DNA of 64,000 bases from Planctomycetales bacterium (lineage in GTDB: Bacteria; Planctomycetota; Planctomycetia; Isosphaerales; Isosphaeraceae): positions 1 through 64,000 of the forward strand of contig DAIDKV010000056.1 of the NCBI GenBank assembly GCA_027449865.1, in the 5' to 3' direction. The first letter of the stretch is position 1. Every line of letters begins with the position of its first letter. Shown here piece after piece: positions 53,676 through 63,183 of the stretch. Under the pieces are notes generated by a model. The model saw only the letters and a list, made by a program, of their open reading frames with translations. It had not been told where the DNA came from and did no database searches. The translations under genes and the position numbers were made by a program.

Positions 53676-55232
53676 GTGAGACGTCCACCGAATCCCTGGC
53701 CACTCGGATTTTTTGGCCTGGCGTTCGGGGTGATCGCGGCTGTTCCCGTGCTGGGAGCCGACGCGATCTCGACTGTGCCCCATCGATCGAGAACCGGCGC
53801 CGCGAGGGGGTCGACGGCCGAGGAAAGGCCGTTCGCTTTTCCTCGATGGCCTGAGTTCTCCGAACGTCGGCTCGTTCTGGCCCGGTGGTTCCAGCAGGAA
53901 GCAACCGGCGATGTCCCGGCGGGCGATTTGTCGATGCCCGGGCAGGGGGCGCCAGGCGGAATGCCGGCCTCCGTGCGACAACCGGGAACTCCCGGCGCAC
54001 CCGAATCGAGCCGCGTCCTGACGCCGCCCAGCATCCCCACGCCCTCGGTTCCGCCTGCTCCCACGCCCTTGCTCCTGAACAAGGCACTCTACCTTGAGGA
54101 CAGGCCCTATCGTCTCTACGGCTGGATTGAGAACAGTTTCACGGGAAATGCCAACGGCCTCCCCGCGAATCGGGTGAATTTCGGGGTCTATCCCAATCAT
54201 CTGGCTGAACAGTGGGAAGGAAACCAGTATTACCTGGTTTTCGAGAATCCGCTCAACTCGATCGACATGGTGAATTTCGGATTCCGGATGGATGTCCTGT
54301 TTGGCTATGACTGGCAGTTTACGAAGATGTATGGACTGTTTGATCGGGCCTGGCCCGATCACTGGTTTCCGGGGCTGGATCTCCCGCAGTTTTACGGAGA
54401 GGTCCACCTGCCCATTCTGACACCCCTCGGCCTGGATCTCCGCGCCGGTCGATTTTACTCGCTGACAGGCTTTGAGAGTCCGCAGGCGATCGCCAGGCCC
54501 TTGCTCTCGGTTCCGTACTCGATGAATTATACGCCGTTTACCTACCTTGGCGCTTATGCGAAGCTCAATCTTCACGAGCGTCTGAATGTCTTTAGCGGAT
54601 CGATTCCCGGATTCGATCGACTGCCAAACGAGCCCTACAAATGGGGGTACATCGGCGGTTTTAACTGGACCTCACGCGACCGAAAAACGAACATCGTCAT
54701 CGGCGGAGCCGATGCCTATGACCAGCTTCCGATTTTTCCTCCCTCGTACGCGCAGGATCTCCCCGTCGGTGTCCCTGGGCCTGGCTTCCTGCCAAGGCGG
54801 CCAAACCCTTACTACGACAAGAGTATGCGGGGTTACATCGTCGGCGTGATGACCTATCAATGGACCTCGAAGTTAACCCAGGCCGTCGAGACGGATGACG
54901 TTTTCGATCCCCGGATTCTTGGCTACGGGGGTCATCCGTACCGGCCGACTTCGGCCGCCTATCACGGCCTGGTCAACTGGTTCCTCTACGAGATCACACC
55001 CAAGTTGACAGGTGTCTGGAGGAGCGAAATCTTCTGGGATCCTTACGGTCTCGCGACCGGTAATGCCGATAATTACCATGAAATCACCCTGGGCCTCCTG
55101 TACAAGCCGAAGGACCATCTCTGGATTCGGCCTGAGGTCCGGTACGATTGGGCCCAATTCACCCACCCTTTCAACGATGGCACTCGGAGCAGTCAGCTGA
55201 CGCTGGGCTTTGATGTCATTGTCCTCTTCTGA
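53676..55232 (+). CDS. Outer-membrane beta-barrel porin (BBP2/OmpL-like)
   Basis: 518 residues from a GTG with GGGAG 10 bases upstream. Signal peptide to about residue 28 (VLG|AD). A ~110-residue Pro/Gly-rich linker follows (MPGQGAPGGMPAS, TPPSIPTPSVPPAPTP). From ~140 on, alternating beta strands with aromatic girdles: YRLYGWIENSFTGNANG, NFGVYPNHLAEQWEGNQYY, FGFRMDVLFGYDW, FYGEVHLPILTPLGLDLRAGRF, and a final strand LTLGFDVIVLF ending in Phe, the typical outer-membrane terminus. It resembles planctomycete porin-like BBP2 proteins. Substrate is unknown. Confidence 0.88.
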   Translation: MRRPPNPWPLGFFGLAFGVIAAVPVLGADAISTVPHRSRTGAARGSTAEERPFAFPRWPEFSERRLVLARWFQQEATGDVPAGDLSMPGQGAPGGMPASVRQPGTPGAPESSRVLTPPSIPTPSVPPAPTPLLLNKALYLEDRPYRLYGWIENSFTGNANGLPANRVNFGVYPNHLAEQWEGNQYYLVFENPLNSIDMVNFGFRMDVLFGYDWQFTKMYGLFDRAWPDHWFPGLDLPQFYGEVHLPILTPLGLDLRAGRFYSLTGFESPQAIARPLLSVPYSMNYTPFTYLGAYAKLNLHERLNVFSGSIPGFDRLPNEPYKWGYIGGFNWTSRDRKTNIVIGGADAYDQLPIFPPSYAQDLPVGVPGPGFLPRRPNPYYDKSMRGYIVGVMTYQWTSKLTQAVETDDVFDPRILGYGGHPYRPTSAAYHGLVNWFLYEITPKLTGVWRSEIFWDPYGLATGNADNYHEITLGLLYKPKDHLWIRPEVRYDWAQFTHPFNDGTRSSQLTLGFDVIVLF

Positions 55233-55321
55233 CAGGTCGGGAGCGAAGGGCAGGCCGGAACGTGGAGGAGCCGCGTTCCGATGTTCTCAGAATCGAGCCG
55301 ATGGGCGAGGAGGTAGGCCCG

Positions 55322-56182
55322 ATGTCCGCATGGAAGAAGGCGATGGCAGGGGGAGTTTTGAACCTGGCGATGATCGCCACGGCAGGGGCGCAGGCGCCAA
55401 CGGCCCCTGCGATCCCGGCGAAGCCAGCCGGCCCTCCACCGACCTACACGATTACCTTGCACACCCGAAATGCCTGCGTCGTGCCGAATTCCCAGCATCT
55501 GGCCCGGGCCGAGGGTGGGTTCATCGACGTCACGACGCCGTCGCCGAACGTACTCACCGCGACGATGACCGGCACGACCGCAGCCAACAGCTACATCGGC
55601 GCAACGGGCCTGGCGTCGGAGAGGTTTCAGCTTGTTCAGGAACTGGACATCACCTGTTCGGATTCCAGCCAGAACACCGTCGCGCTGACGCTCGACACAG
55701 CTCTGGTGGGGTTCGTCCGCAGCAAGGGGAACGCCGACGCCGGAGTTCGGGTTGCGCAGGTGACCCTGACGCCGGTGGGCGTTCCGGCCGAGCCGATCAC
55801 GATCGCCTACCCGCCACTCTGCACTTCAGGTACGAATGGTCAGCTCTGCAACCAGCATCTCCCGCCGCTGGAGGTTCCGGTGATGCCGGTGGGCAAGTAC
55901 ACGCTCGCGGCCACGCTGGTGCTCGACTCCCGCGCTTCAGGGTTCCACAACGCGCACTCGGTTGCCGATTTCTCGCCGGACACCGCGCTGCCGGCGGAGT
56001 GGGTTCGCACCAAGGATCCCTTTCAGGGCGTCTCGAAGAAGTCGTTCGGGTTCACGATGACCGTCTCGGCGGCGGCGCCGAACACCGATCTGACCGGAGC
56101 CCCGATCGCCTCGCGAGCCATCCCACAGCCCGCGGCTCCGAACGTTCGCCTCGCGGATGCCCGCGCCCGCCGGAATCCGTGA
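55322..56182 (+). CDS. Secreted protein of unknown function, four Cys
   Basis: 286 residues from the ATG at 55322 (MSAWKKAMAGGVLN), GGAGG 8 bases upstream. Signal peptide to about residue 24 (AGA|Q), then a Pro/Ala-rich spacer. The mature part is beta-rich without a family I recognise. Cysteines at CVVPN, ITCSD, LCTSG and LCNQH could form two disulfides. A segment LVLDSRASGFHNAHSVADFSP looks like an exposed loop. It follows the porin by 89 bases on the same strand and ends with a Pro/Ala/Arg-rich tail. Confidence 0.7.
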   Translation: MSAWKKAMAGGVLNLAMIATAGAQAPTAPAIPAKPAGPPPTYTITLHTRNACVVPNSQHLARAEGGFIDVTTPSPNVLTATMTGTTAANSYIGATGLASERFQLVQELDITCSDSSQNTVALTLDTALVGFVRSKGNADAGVRVAQVTLTPVGVPAEPITIAYPPLCTSGTNGQLCNQHLPPLEVPVMPVGKYTLAATLVLDSRASGFHNAHSVADFSPDTALPAEWVRTKDPFQGVSKKSFGFTMTVSAAAPNTDLTGAPIASRAIPQPAAPNVRLADARARRNP

Positions 56183-56218
56183 GACGAGAACGCTTCGCAA
56201 CTTCAGACCGGGTCCGAT

Positions 56219-56235
56219 CGCCGCTGTCGGCGGCG
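56219..56235 (+). terminator. Hairpin after the unknown secreted protein
   Basis: CGCCGC (56219-56224) pairs with GCGGCG (56230-56235) over a 5-base loop, about 37 bases after the stop. The pairing arms are flanked by CGGGTCC and GGGCCCG, which could extend it imperfectly. No T-tract. Confidence 0.35.
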
Positions 56236-56307
56236 AAAGGGCCCGGTTATGATGTTGGATAGAGATCCGACCGCGTCCGCGTCGTCCCGCAGAACGGGAG
56301 TGAGTGA

Positions 56308-56916
56308 GTGTCCTACCGGGATTTCACCATCCGCGATTTGAAGCAGAGGTTCGGCCTCCAGATCGGGGAGGAGCGTGATCTCTTCTCCGAACTCTCCAGC
56401 ATCGAGGTTAGCCCGGCTCTGACCGAGACGCTGGCCGAGACGGTTCCCCTCGCTCTGGCAATCTCCACCGAGAAGGCACGATCCGAGCTGATCATCGCGC
56501 CGGTGCTACTGGAAGCTCGTCGACGCGCCGATCGCCGCGTCGGCTTCTTCTCAGGGATCGACTTCTCCGTTGATCCACAGCGCGGGCTCAACGGTGTCTG
56601 CGACTTCCTCCTGAGCCGCTCCCCCGAGCAGTTGTCAATCGAGGCGCCGGTGATCGCGGTTGTCGAGGCGAAGAACGAGGACATGCGGGCCGGGATCGGG
56701 CAGTGCCTCGCGGAGATGCTTGCCGCCAGGGTCTTCAACGAGAAGGACGGACGCGGCGAGGAGATGATCTACGGGGCGGTGACAACCGGTAATACCTGGA
56801 GATTTCTCCGCCTGAAAAACGACGAGGCTCAGGTGGATCGAGCCGAGTATTACATCAATGAGGTCGGGCGGATCCTCGGCATCCTCAAGGCAATGCTCGA
56901 CGGGACGGCCGGATGA
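56308..56916 (+). CDS. PD-(D/E)XK nuclease-like protein coupled to hslV
   Basis: 202 residues from a GTG with GGGAG 7 bases upstream. No named family is recognised. The pattern of a PD-(D/E)XK fold is visible: Glu60 in an early helix, Asp99 in GVCDFLLS, Glu120-Ala-Lys122 in [10 protein letters not shown], and Gln132 in GIGQCLAEM. The remaining part ([18 protein letters not shown]) resembles the end of uncharacterised restriction-endonuclease-like proteins. Its TGA overlaps the hslV ATG as ATGA, so the pair is translationally coupled. It might act on nucleic acid or be inactive; no methylase is nearby. Confidence 0.7.
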   Translation: MSYRDFTIRDLKQRFGLQIGEERDLFSELSSIEVSPALTETLAETVPLALAISTEKARSELIIAPVLLEARRRADRRVGFFSGIDFSVDPQRGLNGVCDFLLSRSPEQLSIEAPVIAVVEAKNEDMRAGIGQCLAEMLAARVFNEKDGRGEEMIYGAVTTGNTWRFLRLKNDEAQVDRAEYYINEVGRILGILKAMLDGTAG

Positions 56917-57518
56917 GCCGAACGCACGCATGGGAGAACCATCCCTTGGACTGGCACGCGACGACGATTCTCTCGGTGCGGAAGGGCGACCGCGTGGCGA
57001 TCGGCGGCGACGGCCAGGTCACACTCGGCACCCAGATCATGAAGGCCGACGCCGTGAAGATCCGCAAGCTGCTCGACGGTCAGGTGATCGTCGGGTTCGC
57101 CGGATCCGCGGCCGACGGATTCGCGCTCCTGGAACGCTTCGAGGGGAAGCTGAAGGACTACCCCAATAACGTCCCAAGGGCCGCCACCGAACTGGCGAAG
57201 CTCTGGCGGACCGACCGAATGCTCCGCCGCCTGGAGGCCGTGCTGGTTGTCGTCGACGCGAAGCACAGCCTGCTTCTGACCGGCTCGGGCGACGTGATCC
57301 AGCCGACCGACGGCATCCTCGCCACCGGCTCGGGCGGCGGCTACGCACTCGCCGCGGCCCGGGCTCTGGTCCAGCATTCGAACCTCTCGGCCGGCGAAAT
57401 CGTCCGCGAATCCCTGGCGATCGCGGGCGGGATCGACATTTACACGAATGGCAACCTGACGGTGGAGGAACTGCCGTGTCCGACCGCGAACAGGAGCCCG
57501 GGCGCGAGCGTGAGCTGA
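56913..57518 (+). CDS. hslV: HslV, peptidase subunit of the HslUV protease
   Basis: 201 residues. A 16-residue propeptide precedes TTILSVRKG, so Thr17 becomes the N-terminal nucleophile after processing. Family motifs: [57 protein letters not shown], then [12 protein letters not shown]. The C-terminus runs 13 residues past the usual end ([13 protein letters not shown]), a by-product of the 43-base overlap with hslU. The hexameric rings associate with HslU to degrade unfolded proteins in the cytoplasm. Confidence 0.96.
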   Translation: MSRTHAWENHPLDWHATTILSVRKGDRVAIGGDGQVTLGTQIMKADAVKIRKLLDGQVIVGFAGSAADGFALLERFEGKLKDYPNNVPRAATELAKLWRTDRMLRRLEAVLVVVDAKHSLLLTGSGDVIQPTDGILATGSGGGYALAAARALVQHSNLSAGEIVRESLAIAGGIDIYTNGNLTVEELPCPTANRSPGASVS

Positions 57519-58870
57519 CGCCCCGGCAGATCGTCGCCGAGCTCGATCGCGACATCGTCGGCCAGGCGGACGCCAAGCGCGCCGTCGCGATCGCCCTGCG
57601 GAACCGATGGCGCCGCCGACAGCTTCCCGACGACCTGCGCCGGCAGGTCACGCCCAAGAATATCCTTCTGATTGGATCGACGGGCGTCGGCAAGACCGAG
57701 ATCGCTCGACGGCTCGCGATGCTCGTCGGTGCCCCATTCATGAAGGCCGAGGCGACCAAGTACACCGAGGTCGGCTACGTCGGTCGCGACGTCGAGGGGC
57801 TGATCCGCGACCTCGTCGAGGCCGCGATCGTCCTCGTCCGCAATGCCGAGCGGGCCCGCGTCGAGGAACAGGCCGCCGCACGGGTCGAGCAGCGATTGCT
57901 CGACCTGCTCCTGCCCCCATCGTCGCCAGCGCCGCCGTGGCCCGAGGGAGAGGCGCCGCAGTCGAGCGAGGCGGCCGATCGCCGCCAGCGCTCACGCGAG
58001 AAACTCCGCGCCCGTCTGGCCGCCGGCGAACTCGATGACCGAGAGGTGGAAATCACCTTCCCTGGTCGTTCGGTGGCCCCGGTCTCGATCCTCGGCGCCG
58101 GAAACTTCGAACAGATGGAGATGGATCTCCAGAACATGTTCGAGAGAATCATGCCCAAAGCCTCGCAATCGAGAAAACTCCCAATCCGCCAGGCCCGTCC
58201 GATCCTCCTCCAGCAGGAGATTGACGCCCTGCTCGACCCCGAGAAGATCAGCCAGGCCGCCGTCTCGCTGACCGAGGAATCCGGGATCGTCTTCATCGAC
58301 GAGATCGACAAGATCGCGGGCGAGGACACAGGTTCGGGTCGGGGCCCGGACGTTTCCCGTCAGGGTGTCCAGCGCGACCTCTTGCCGATCGTCGAGGGGA
58401 CGACCGTTAACACCAAGCACGGCCCGGTCAAGACGGATCACATCCTCTTCGTCGCGGCCGGGGCCTTCCACCGGTCAAAGCCCTCGGACCTGATGCCCGA
58501 GTTGCAGGGGCGGTTCCCGATCCGGGTCGAAATGCACGACCTGACCCGCGACGACTTCGCCCGGATTCTCCGCGAGCCCCGGGCCTCGCTGCTCCGGCAA
58601 TACGAGGCGCTCCTCTCGACCGAGGGCCTTACCCTCGAATTCACCGAGGGAGCCATCGATGTCATGGCCGATCTCGCGTTCCAGGTCAATCAAACGACCC
58701 AGAATATCGGCGCGCGTCGATTGCACACGATCCTGGAGCGGGTGCTCGAGGAGATCAGCTTCGACGCCCCCGATCGGGCCGAGAAGAAGGTGGTCATCGA
58801 CGAACCGATGGTCCGCGGCCGTCTCGAAGAGCTTTCCAGGGACGAGGACCTGAGCCGGTTCATCCTCTGA
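57476..58870 (+). CDS. hslU: HslU, ATPase subunit of the HslUV protease
   Basis: 464 residues from a GTG with GGAGG 7 bases upstream. N-terminal [21 protein letters not shown], Walker [15 protein letters not shown], pore motif GYVGRDVE, an I-domain with an unusual Pro/Ala-rich stretch (~145-160), the Walker [14 protein letters not shown], then [12 protein letters not shown], the sensor region [10 protein letters not shown], and the C-terminal LSRFIL tail that activates HslV. It overlaps hslV by 43 bases and ends just before a bidirectional hairpin. Confidence 0.97.
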   Translation: MSDREQEPGRERELTPRQIVAELDRDIVGQADAKRAVAIALRNRWRRRQLPDDLRRQVTPKNILLIGSTGVGKTEIARRLAMLVGAPFMKAEATKYTEVGYVGRDVEGLIRDLVEAAIVLVRNAERARVEEQAAARVEQRLLDLLLPPSSPAPPWPEGEAPQSSEAADRRQRSREKLRARLAAGELDDREVEITFPGRSVAPVSILGAGNFEQMEMDLQNMFERIMPKASQSRKLPIRQARPILLQQEIDALLDPEKISQAAVSLTEESGIVFIDEIDKIAGEDTGSGRGPDVSRQGVQRDLLPIVEGTTVNTKHGPVKTDHILFVAAGAFHRSKPSDLMPELQGRFPIRVEMHDLTRDDFARILREPRASLLRQYEALLSTEGLTLEFTEGAIDVMADLAFQVNQTTQNIGARRLHTILERVLEEISFDAPDRAEKKVVIDEPMVRGRLEELSRDEDLSRFIL

Positions 58871-58873
58871 TCT

Positions 58874-58901
58874 GGGCCCGGATCGTGCGGCATCCGGGCT
58901 C
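58874..58901. terminator. Bidirectional hairpin between convergent hslU and CBS gene
   Basis: GCCCGGAT (58876-58883) pairs with ATCCGGGC (58892-58899), extended by a G-T and a G-C pair, loop 8 bases. It fills the 48-base space between the two stop codons. Confidence 0.65.
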
Positions 58902-58918
58902 GATCGAGGCCAGATCGA

Positions 58919-60217
58919 TCACGATCGCGACTCCACCGGCGCTGTGCCGAGGAGATCGACCTTCAATCGGCGGATGCGGTGGTCCTTAACGTCGACGATG
59001 GTGAACTGCACCCCATCGGCGCGAAAGGTTTCGCCAGGATTGGGAACCTTGCCCAGCAGGTGGAACGCCAGGCCGCCGACGGTCAGGTATTCGCCCTCGG
59101 TCGGGAGGTTCAGCCCGAGCCGATCGTTGAGCGATTCGACGGGGAGCGTCGCGTCGACCTCGTACGTCGTCTCGCCGAGCGGGCGGACCGGGTCGTCCGG
59201 GGTCGGGACATCGTGCTCGTCGTCGATGGCGCCGACCAGCTCTTCGAGCAGGTCTTCCAGCGTAACCAGTCCCACCACGCTCCCGTACTCGTCGAGAACG
59301 ATCGCGATCTGACGGCGGTCGTTACGCATTTCCTCCAGAAGCTCGAAGGCGTTCTTGGTCTCGGGGACGCAGTAAGCGGGTCGGACAAGCTGGCGGGGGA
59401 AGACCGAGCTGAAGTCCTTCACCTCGGCGAGCCGGGCGAAAAGATCCTTCACGTAAAGGATTCCGATGATATCGTCGTGATTGGCGCCGAAGAGCGGCAC
59501 ACGGCTGAGGCCCGTCTGGCGGAAGGTGGCCGCGGCCTGCTCGGCCGTCGCCGTCGAGGGGAGCGAGATGATCATCGGACGCGGAGTCATCAGCTCAGAG
59601 ACATCCGTTCGGGTCAGTTCGACGGTGCGCTGGAGCATGTCGCGAACCGGCTCGGGGAGGTCGGGCTCCTCGTCGTGATCGGCCTCGTCCTCGTCGTCTC
59701 TCTCGATCTCGACCTCCACGCTCGCGGGACGTTGAGAGGATTCGTCGGAGCCGGCCCACCACTCGACCAGCCGCTCGACCTGTCGGATGCCGAAGGTCAA
59801 CGGCCAGGCGGCGGCCCGGATGGCGCCCGCGGCCGGCCAGGCGGCGTCGATGATGGTCTCGGCGAGAACCTTGCCGATCACGCCGGCCAGCACGTAGCCG
59901 AGCAGGCCGATGGTGAGGACGACGAGGATCAGTCCCTCGATTCCGGCGGTCTGGCCGAGCGCGGCGACGCCCAGGCCGCCGATTCCGGCGAGAAGTAATC
60001 CGGTGAGGACCGCCAGCGAGCTTGAGGCTCGCTCGGTCCGGACATCGAGGTGAGCGACCTCGTCGGCACGGCCGGGATGACCCTTGCGCTCGCAGTGTTC
60101 CTCCAGCAGGGAACGGGAGTAGGCGCGGAGGGCCGTGGTCATCGCGATCGCGAAGAGGTGCAGGGGCAGGAGCAAAAGGGCGGTCGCCATCGGCCCGATG
60201 AGGTTTAGCTCGAGCAC
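58919..60217 (-). CDS. CBS/CorC-HlyC membrane protein (DUF21 family)
   Basis: 432 residues from a GTG overlapping the ybeY stop by 13 bases, GGGAG 8 bases upstream. Membrane part (~1-150) with helices ATALLLLPLHLFAIAMTTALRA, SLAVLTGLLLAGIGGLGV and LILVVLTIGLLGYVLAGVIG. An acidic linker (EIERDDEDEADHDEEPD) leads to a CBS pair (~205-325: RTDVSELMTPRPMI, FGANHDDIIGILYVKDL, IAIVLDEYGSVVGLVTLEDLLEELVG) and a CorC_HlyC domain (~340-425). Such proteins are linked to Mg/Co efflux or membrane maintenance and are commonly encoded after ybeY. Confidence 0.93.
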   Translation of the reverse strand: MLELNLIGPMATALLLLPLHLFAIAMTTALRAYSRSLLEEHCERKGHPGRADEVAHLDVRTERASSSLAVLTGLLLAGIGGLGVAALGQTAGIEGLILVVLTIGLLGYVLAGVIGKVLAETIIDAAWPAAGAIRAAAWPLTFGIRQVERLVEWWAGSDESSQRPASVEVEIERDDEDEADHDEEPDLPEPVRDMLQRTVELTRTDVSELMTPRPMIISLPSTATAEQAAATFRQTGLSRVPLFGANHDDIIGILYVKDLFARLAEVKDFSSVFPRQLVRPAYCVPETKNAFELLEEMRNDRRQIAIVLDEYGSVVGLVTLEDLLEELVGAIDDEHDVPTPDDPVRPLGETTYEVDATLPVESLNDRLGLNLPTEGEYLTVGGLAFHLLGKVPNPGETFRADGVQFTIVDVKDHRIRRLKVDLLGTAPVESRS

Positions 60218-60723
60218 GGCGAAGGCTCCCTGGAATCGTGAGACGGCTTCGCCGCGTTGAGGTCGAACGGGTTCGAGTAGCCAGCCGCGGCGAGCAGCTC
60301 GCCTTCACGGCGACGCATCCGGGCCGCGTCGGGCTCCGTTCGGTCGTCATAACCGCAGAGGTGGAGCAGTCCATGAACGAGGTAGAGCGCCAGTTCGTCG
60401 ACCGGATTGAGACCGTGCTCGGCGGCCGTGGTCGCGGCCATCTCGGCCGAGACGACCAGCTCGCCTGAAAGGGTTTCGTCCTCGGGCGACGAGAGCGGGA
60501 AGCTGATCACGTCGGTTGGCCAGTCGTGGTCCAGGTGAGTTCGGTTGATCGCGTGGATGGCCGCCTGGTCGACGATTGCGATCGAGATCGAGGCCCGCCG
60601 CCGACCCTCGGCCGCCATCACGGTCCGAACGATCGACGCCACCTGGGAGGGATCGACCCGCAGATGCCCCTGGGTGTCGCTCAGTTCGACCTCGACGTCG
60701 TTCTCGGCCTCGGACCAGTTCAT
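60205..60723 (-). CDS. ybeY: YbeY rRNA maturation endoribonuclease
   Basis: 172 residues from the ATG at 60723 (MNWSEAENDVEVEL), GGGAGG 5-7 bases upstream; the frame is open further but without family character. YbeY motifs: HAINRTHLDHDWPTDVISFPLS and the metal site HGLLHLCGYDD, where the third position of the H-x3-H-x5-H triad is Asp instead of His. The family matures 16S rRNA 3' ends and participates in ribosome quality control. It lies 41 bases after the HD gene and overlaps the CBS gene, a conserved operon order (phoH, 7TM-HD, ybeY, corC). Confidence 0.94.
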   Translation of the reverse strand: MNWSEAENDVEVELSDTQGHLRVDPSQVASIVRTVMAAEGRRRASISIAIVDQAAIHAINRTHLDHDWPTDVISFPLSSPEDETLSGELVVSAEMAATTAAEHGLNPVDELALYLVHGLLHLCGYDDRTEPDAARMRRREGELLAAAGYSNPFDLNAAKPSHDSREPSPCSS

Positions 60724-60764
60724 CACGGCCTCCCGGGAAGAACCGGGTCGTGGTGGTGCAGGAA

Positions 60765-63008
60765 TCATGCCGTGCGGTGCTCGGGGTACTTGACCCGTCC
60801 GTGGTAGATGCCGATCAGCGACTTGATCAGGCTCTCGCGAATCTCGGCGATCTCGCGGAGAGTCAGGCCGCACTCGTCGAATTGTCCATCTCGGAGCCGC
60901 TTGTCGACCAGCACCTCGACGAGCCCCTCAATCCGGGCGGGTGTCGGCTCGGAGAGGGTTCGGCTGGCGCTCTCGACGGCGTCGGCCACCATCAGGATGG
61001 CGGCCTCGCGGGTCTGCGGCTTCGGACCGGGGTAGCGGAAGGCACTTTCGGGAACCGCGACGGCGTCGGGATTGTTGCCGTTCCGCCGGTTTGCCTCATA
61101 GTAAAAATACTCGACGAGCGTGGTTCCGTGGTGCTGCTCGATCAGGTCGATGATCGGCTCGGGAAGGTGGTGCTGCCGGCCGAGGTCGACGCCATCCTTG
61201 ACGTGCCCGATGATGATGAGTGTACTCATCGCCGGGGCGAGCTTCGAGTGACGGTTGGTCCCGCCGACCTGGTTCTCGATGAAATAATGGGGCTTGAGCA
61301 TCTTGCCGATGTCGTGGAAATAGGCACCGATCCGGACGAGCAGCGCATCGGCCCCAATCCGCTCGGCGGCGGCCTCGGCGATCGCGCCGACGGTAATCGA
61401 GTGGTTGTGCGTTCCGGGGGCGCGTCGGACCAGTTCCTGGAGCAGGGGGTGGGTGTTGTCGCCCAGCTCAAGCAGGCTGATCCCGGTGACGATCCCGAGC
61501 GATCCTTCCAGGAACGGTAGGCTCCCACCCAGGAAGAAACCCGCCATCAGCCCCCAGCCAGCGCGCCAGAAGCTATCGCTCCGGACGAGTTCGATCGGCT
61601 GGTCCTGCCAGAGACCGGTGGCCCAGGTCATCAGAAAATAGGTGAGCGCCGCTGTCGCGCCGACCTTGATTAACTTGGTTCGAGTACGGACCTCGTTGAG
61701 CGTCAAGGCTCCGGCCGCTGTCCCACCCATCAGCACAAGGAAGTGCGCCAGATCGGTTCCCAGGGTCACACAGGTGAGTAGTGAGATCGTGAACGTGACC
61801 ATCAGGGCAAAGTTGGGATTGTATGCAATTGCGACGATCATGGCGGCGATGGCGACGGGGACCAGTTCGGCATCCCAGGTGTGCATGTTCAGAAGTCGAA
61901 CGACGGCCGGCGCCATCAAGACCAGACCGCAGATCAGGGCGATTCGCCTGGGTTCGTGGACGAAGCGGGTCTCGTGGCGATAGGCGTAATAGCCGGTCAG
62001 CAGGTAGAGCGCGATGACGAGAGAGAGGATGCCAAGTCCGCGACGAAGGCGGTCGCCCAGGCCGAGCAGTTCCGCGGCTCGCTCGTGTTCGAGCTTGAGC
62101 AGGATCAACTGCTCCTCGCCGATGGCTTGCCCCTGCTCGACGAGGACCTCGCCTCGGGTGTAGATGTCGTAATGGTCGGGGACACGGTCGCGGGCGTCTT
62201 CCCGGGCACTTGCGGTGGCCTCGGCCTCGAAGGTAAGGGTTGGTGTGCTGTCGAGCTTCTCGGCGATCAGGCCGAAAAGGACCTGGCCGACCTGGGGCGG
62301 GGTGAAGGCTCCGCAGAATTCCTGGAAGACAGCGCCATCGGGTTTGGTCATGCGTTCGGGGATGACTCGCTCCAGGGCGACCTGCCGGGCTCGGACGCGG
62401 GGCTCTCCCTTCTGTCGAACGGCGAGGATGCGGGCCGACTCCTCGTTGGTCGGCAAGGCACCGGCGCCGAGGATTCCGTCGCGGACAAGGGGTCGAAACG
62501 CCGAGGTGATCTGAGCGTGGAGCCGATCACGATCGGCCGGGGCGGCGACGGCCGACTTGATCGCGGCGAAGATCTCGGGGCGGAGCTTCCAGTTGGATCG
62601 GACGGCGTCGTGGAGGTCCTCGAACCGGCTGGCTCGTGAGATGGCGACAGTCAGGTCGTCGAGGCGGTCGGCCAGTTCCAGGATGGGCGCGGGGTCGTTG
62701 ACCATGGCCGGCGGCACCTGATCGGCGGCGGCCTGTCGCTCGTTACTGGTCTTGGTCTGGTTCCGCATCCGGAATTCCTTGACGTTCACCCGAATTTCGC
62801 GATCGGCGCGCTGGCCGAGGCGGTAGGTGAACGGTGGGCCGGAGCCGTGAACGACGGCGGCCGTCGCCAGGAGGGAAGCGACGACCAGGGCAAGCCGGCC
62901 GGCCCGATGACGCTGGCGGGCCTGCCGGTCTTCCTTGAGCGAGATCGTGGCCGCCGAGGGGCGGAGCTGGGCGCGGGACGGTCGAAGACGCCGCTTGCCG
63001 ATGCTCAT
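60765..63008 (-). CDS. 7TM-HD phosphohydrolase (PgpH-type, likely c-di-AMP hydrolase)
   Basis: 747 residues. An N-terminal basic segment and one helix (GRLALVVASLLATAAVVHG), then an extracytoplasmic 7TMR-HDED domain (~65-320, with the RDRVPDHYDIYTRGEVLVEQGQ pattern), seven helices (~325-520) and a cytoplasmic HD domain: NHSITVGAIAEAAAERIGADALLVRIGAYFHDIGKM with HD followed by HSKLAP and HHLPEPIIDLIEQHHGT. In Firmicutes, PgpH of this family hydrolyses c-di-AMP. A c-di-AMP role here is assumed from homology; no cyclase gene is in the window. It is between phoH and ybeY. Confidence 0.93.
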   Translation of the reverse strand: MSIGKRRLRPSRAQLRPSAATISLKEDRQARQRHRAGRLALVVASLLATAAVVHGSGPPFTYRLGQRADREIRVNVKEFRMRNQTKTSNERQAAADQVPPAMVNDPAPILELADRLDDLTVAISRASRFEDLHDAVRSNWKLRPEIFAAIKSAVAAPADRDRLHAQITSAFRPLVRDGILGAGALPTNEESARILAVRQKGEPRVRARQVALERVIPERMTKPDGAVFQEFCGAFTPPQVGQVLFGLIAEKLDSTPTLTFEAEATASAREDARDRVPDHYDIYTRGEVLVEQGQAIGEEQLILLKLEHERAAELLGLGDRLRRGLGILSLVIALYLLTGYYAYRHETRFVHEPRRIALICGLVLMAPAVVRLLNMHTWDAELVPVAIAAMIVAIAYNPNFALMVTFTISLLTCVTLGTDLAHFLVLMGGTAAGALTLNEVRTRTKLIKVGATAALTYFLMTWATGLWQDQPIELVRSDSFWRAGWGLMAGFFLGGSLPFLEGSLGIVTGISLLELGDNTHPLLQELVRRAPGTHNHSITVGAIAEAAAERIGADALLVRIGAYFHDIGKMLKPHYFIENQVGGTNRHSKLAPAMSTLIIIGHVKDGVDLGRQHHLPEPIIDLIEQHHGTTLVEYFYYEANRRNGNNPDAVAVPESAFRYPGPKPQTREAAILMVADAVESASRTLSEPTPARIEGLVEVLVDKRLRDGQFDECGLTLREIAEIRESLIKSLIGIYHGRVKYPEHRTA

Positions 63009-63183
63009 TTCAGGGTCTCGGGACGGCGATCGGGAGGGGGCTCCCCCTCCGTCGCGGGAGTGCGCCGGGGCGACGCAGCCCCAGCTTGGCGGTGTCGGCG
63101 GTGAGTTCTCGAGGATCGCATGATCGTCGATGGCCTCTCACGCGGGCCGGGTGGATCCGGCCGGTCTACAACACCGCAACGCC

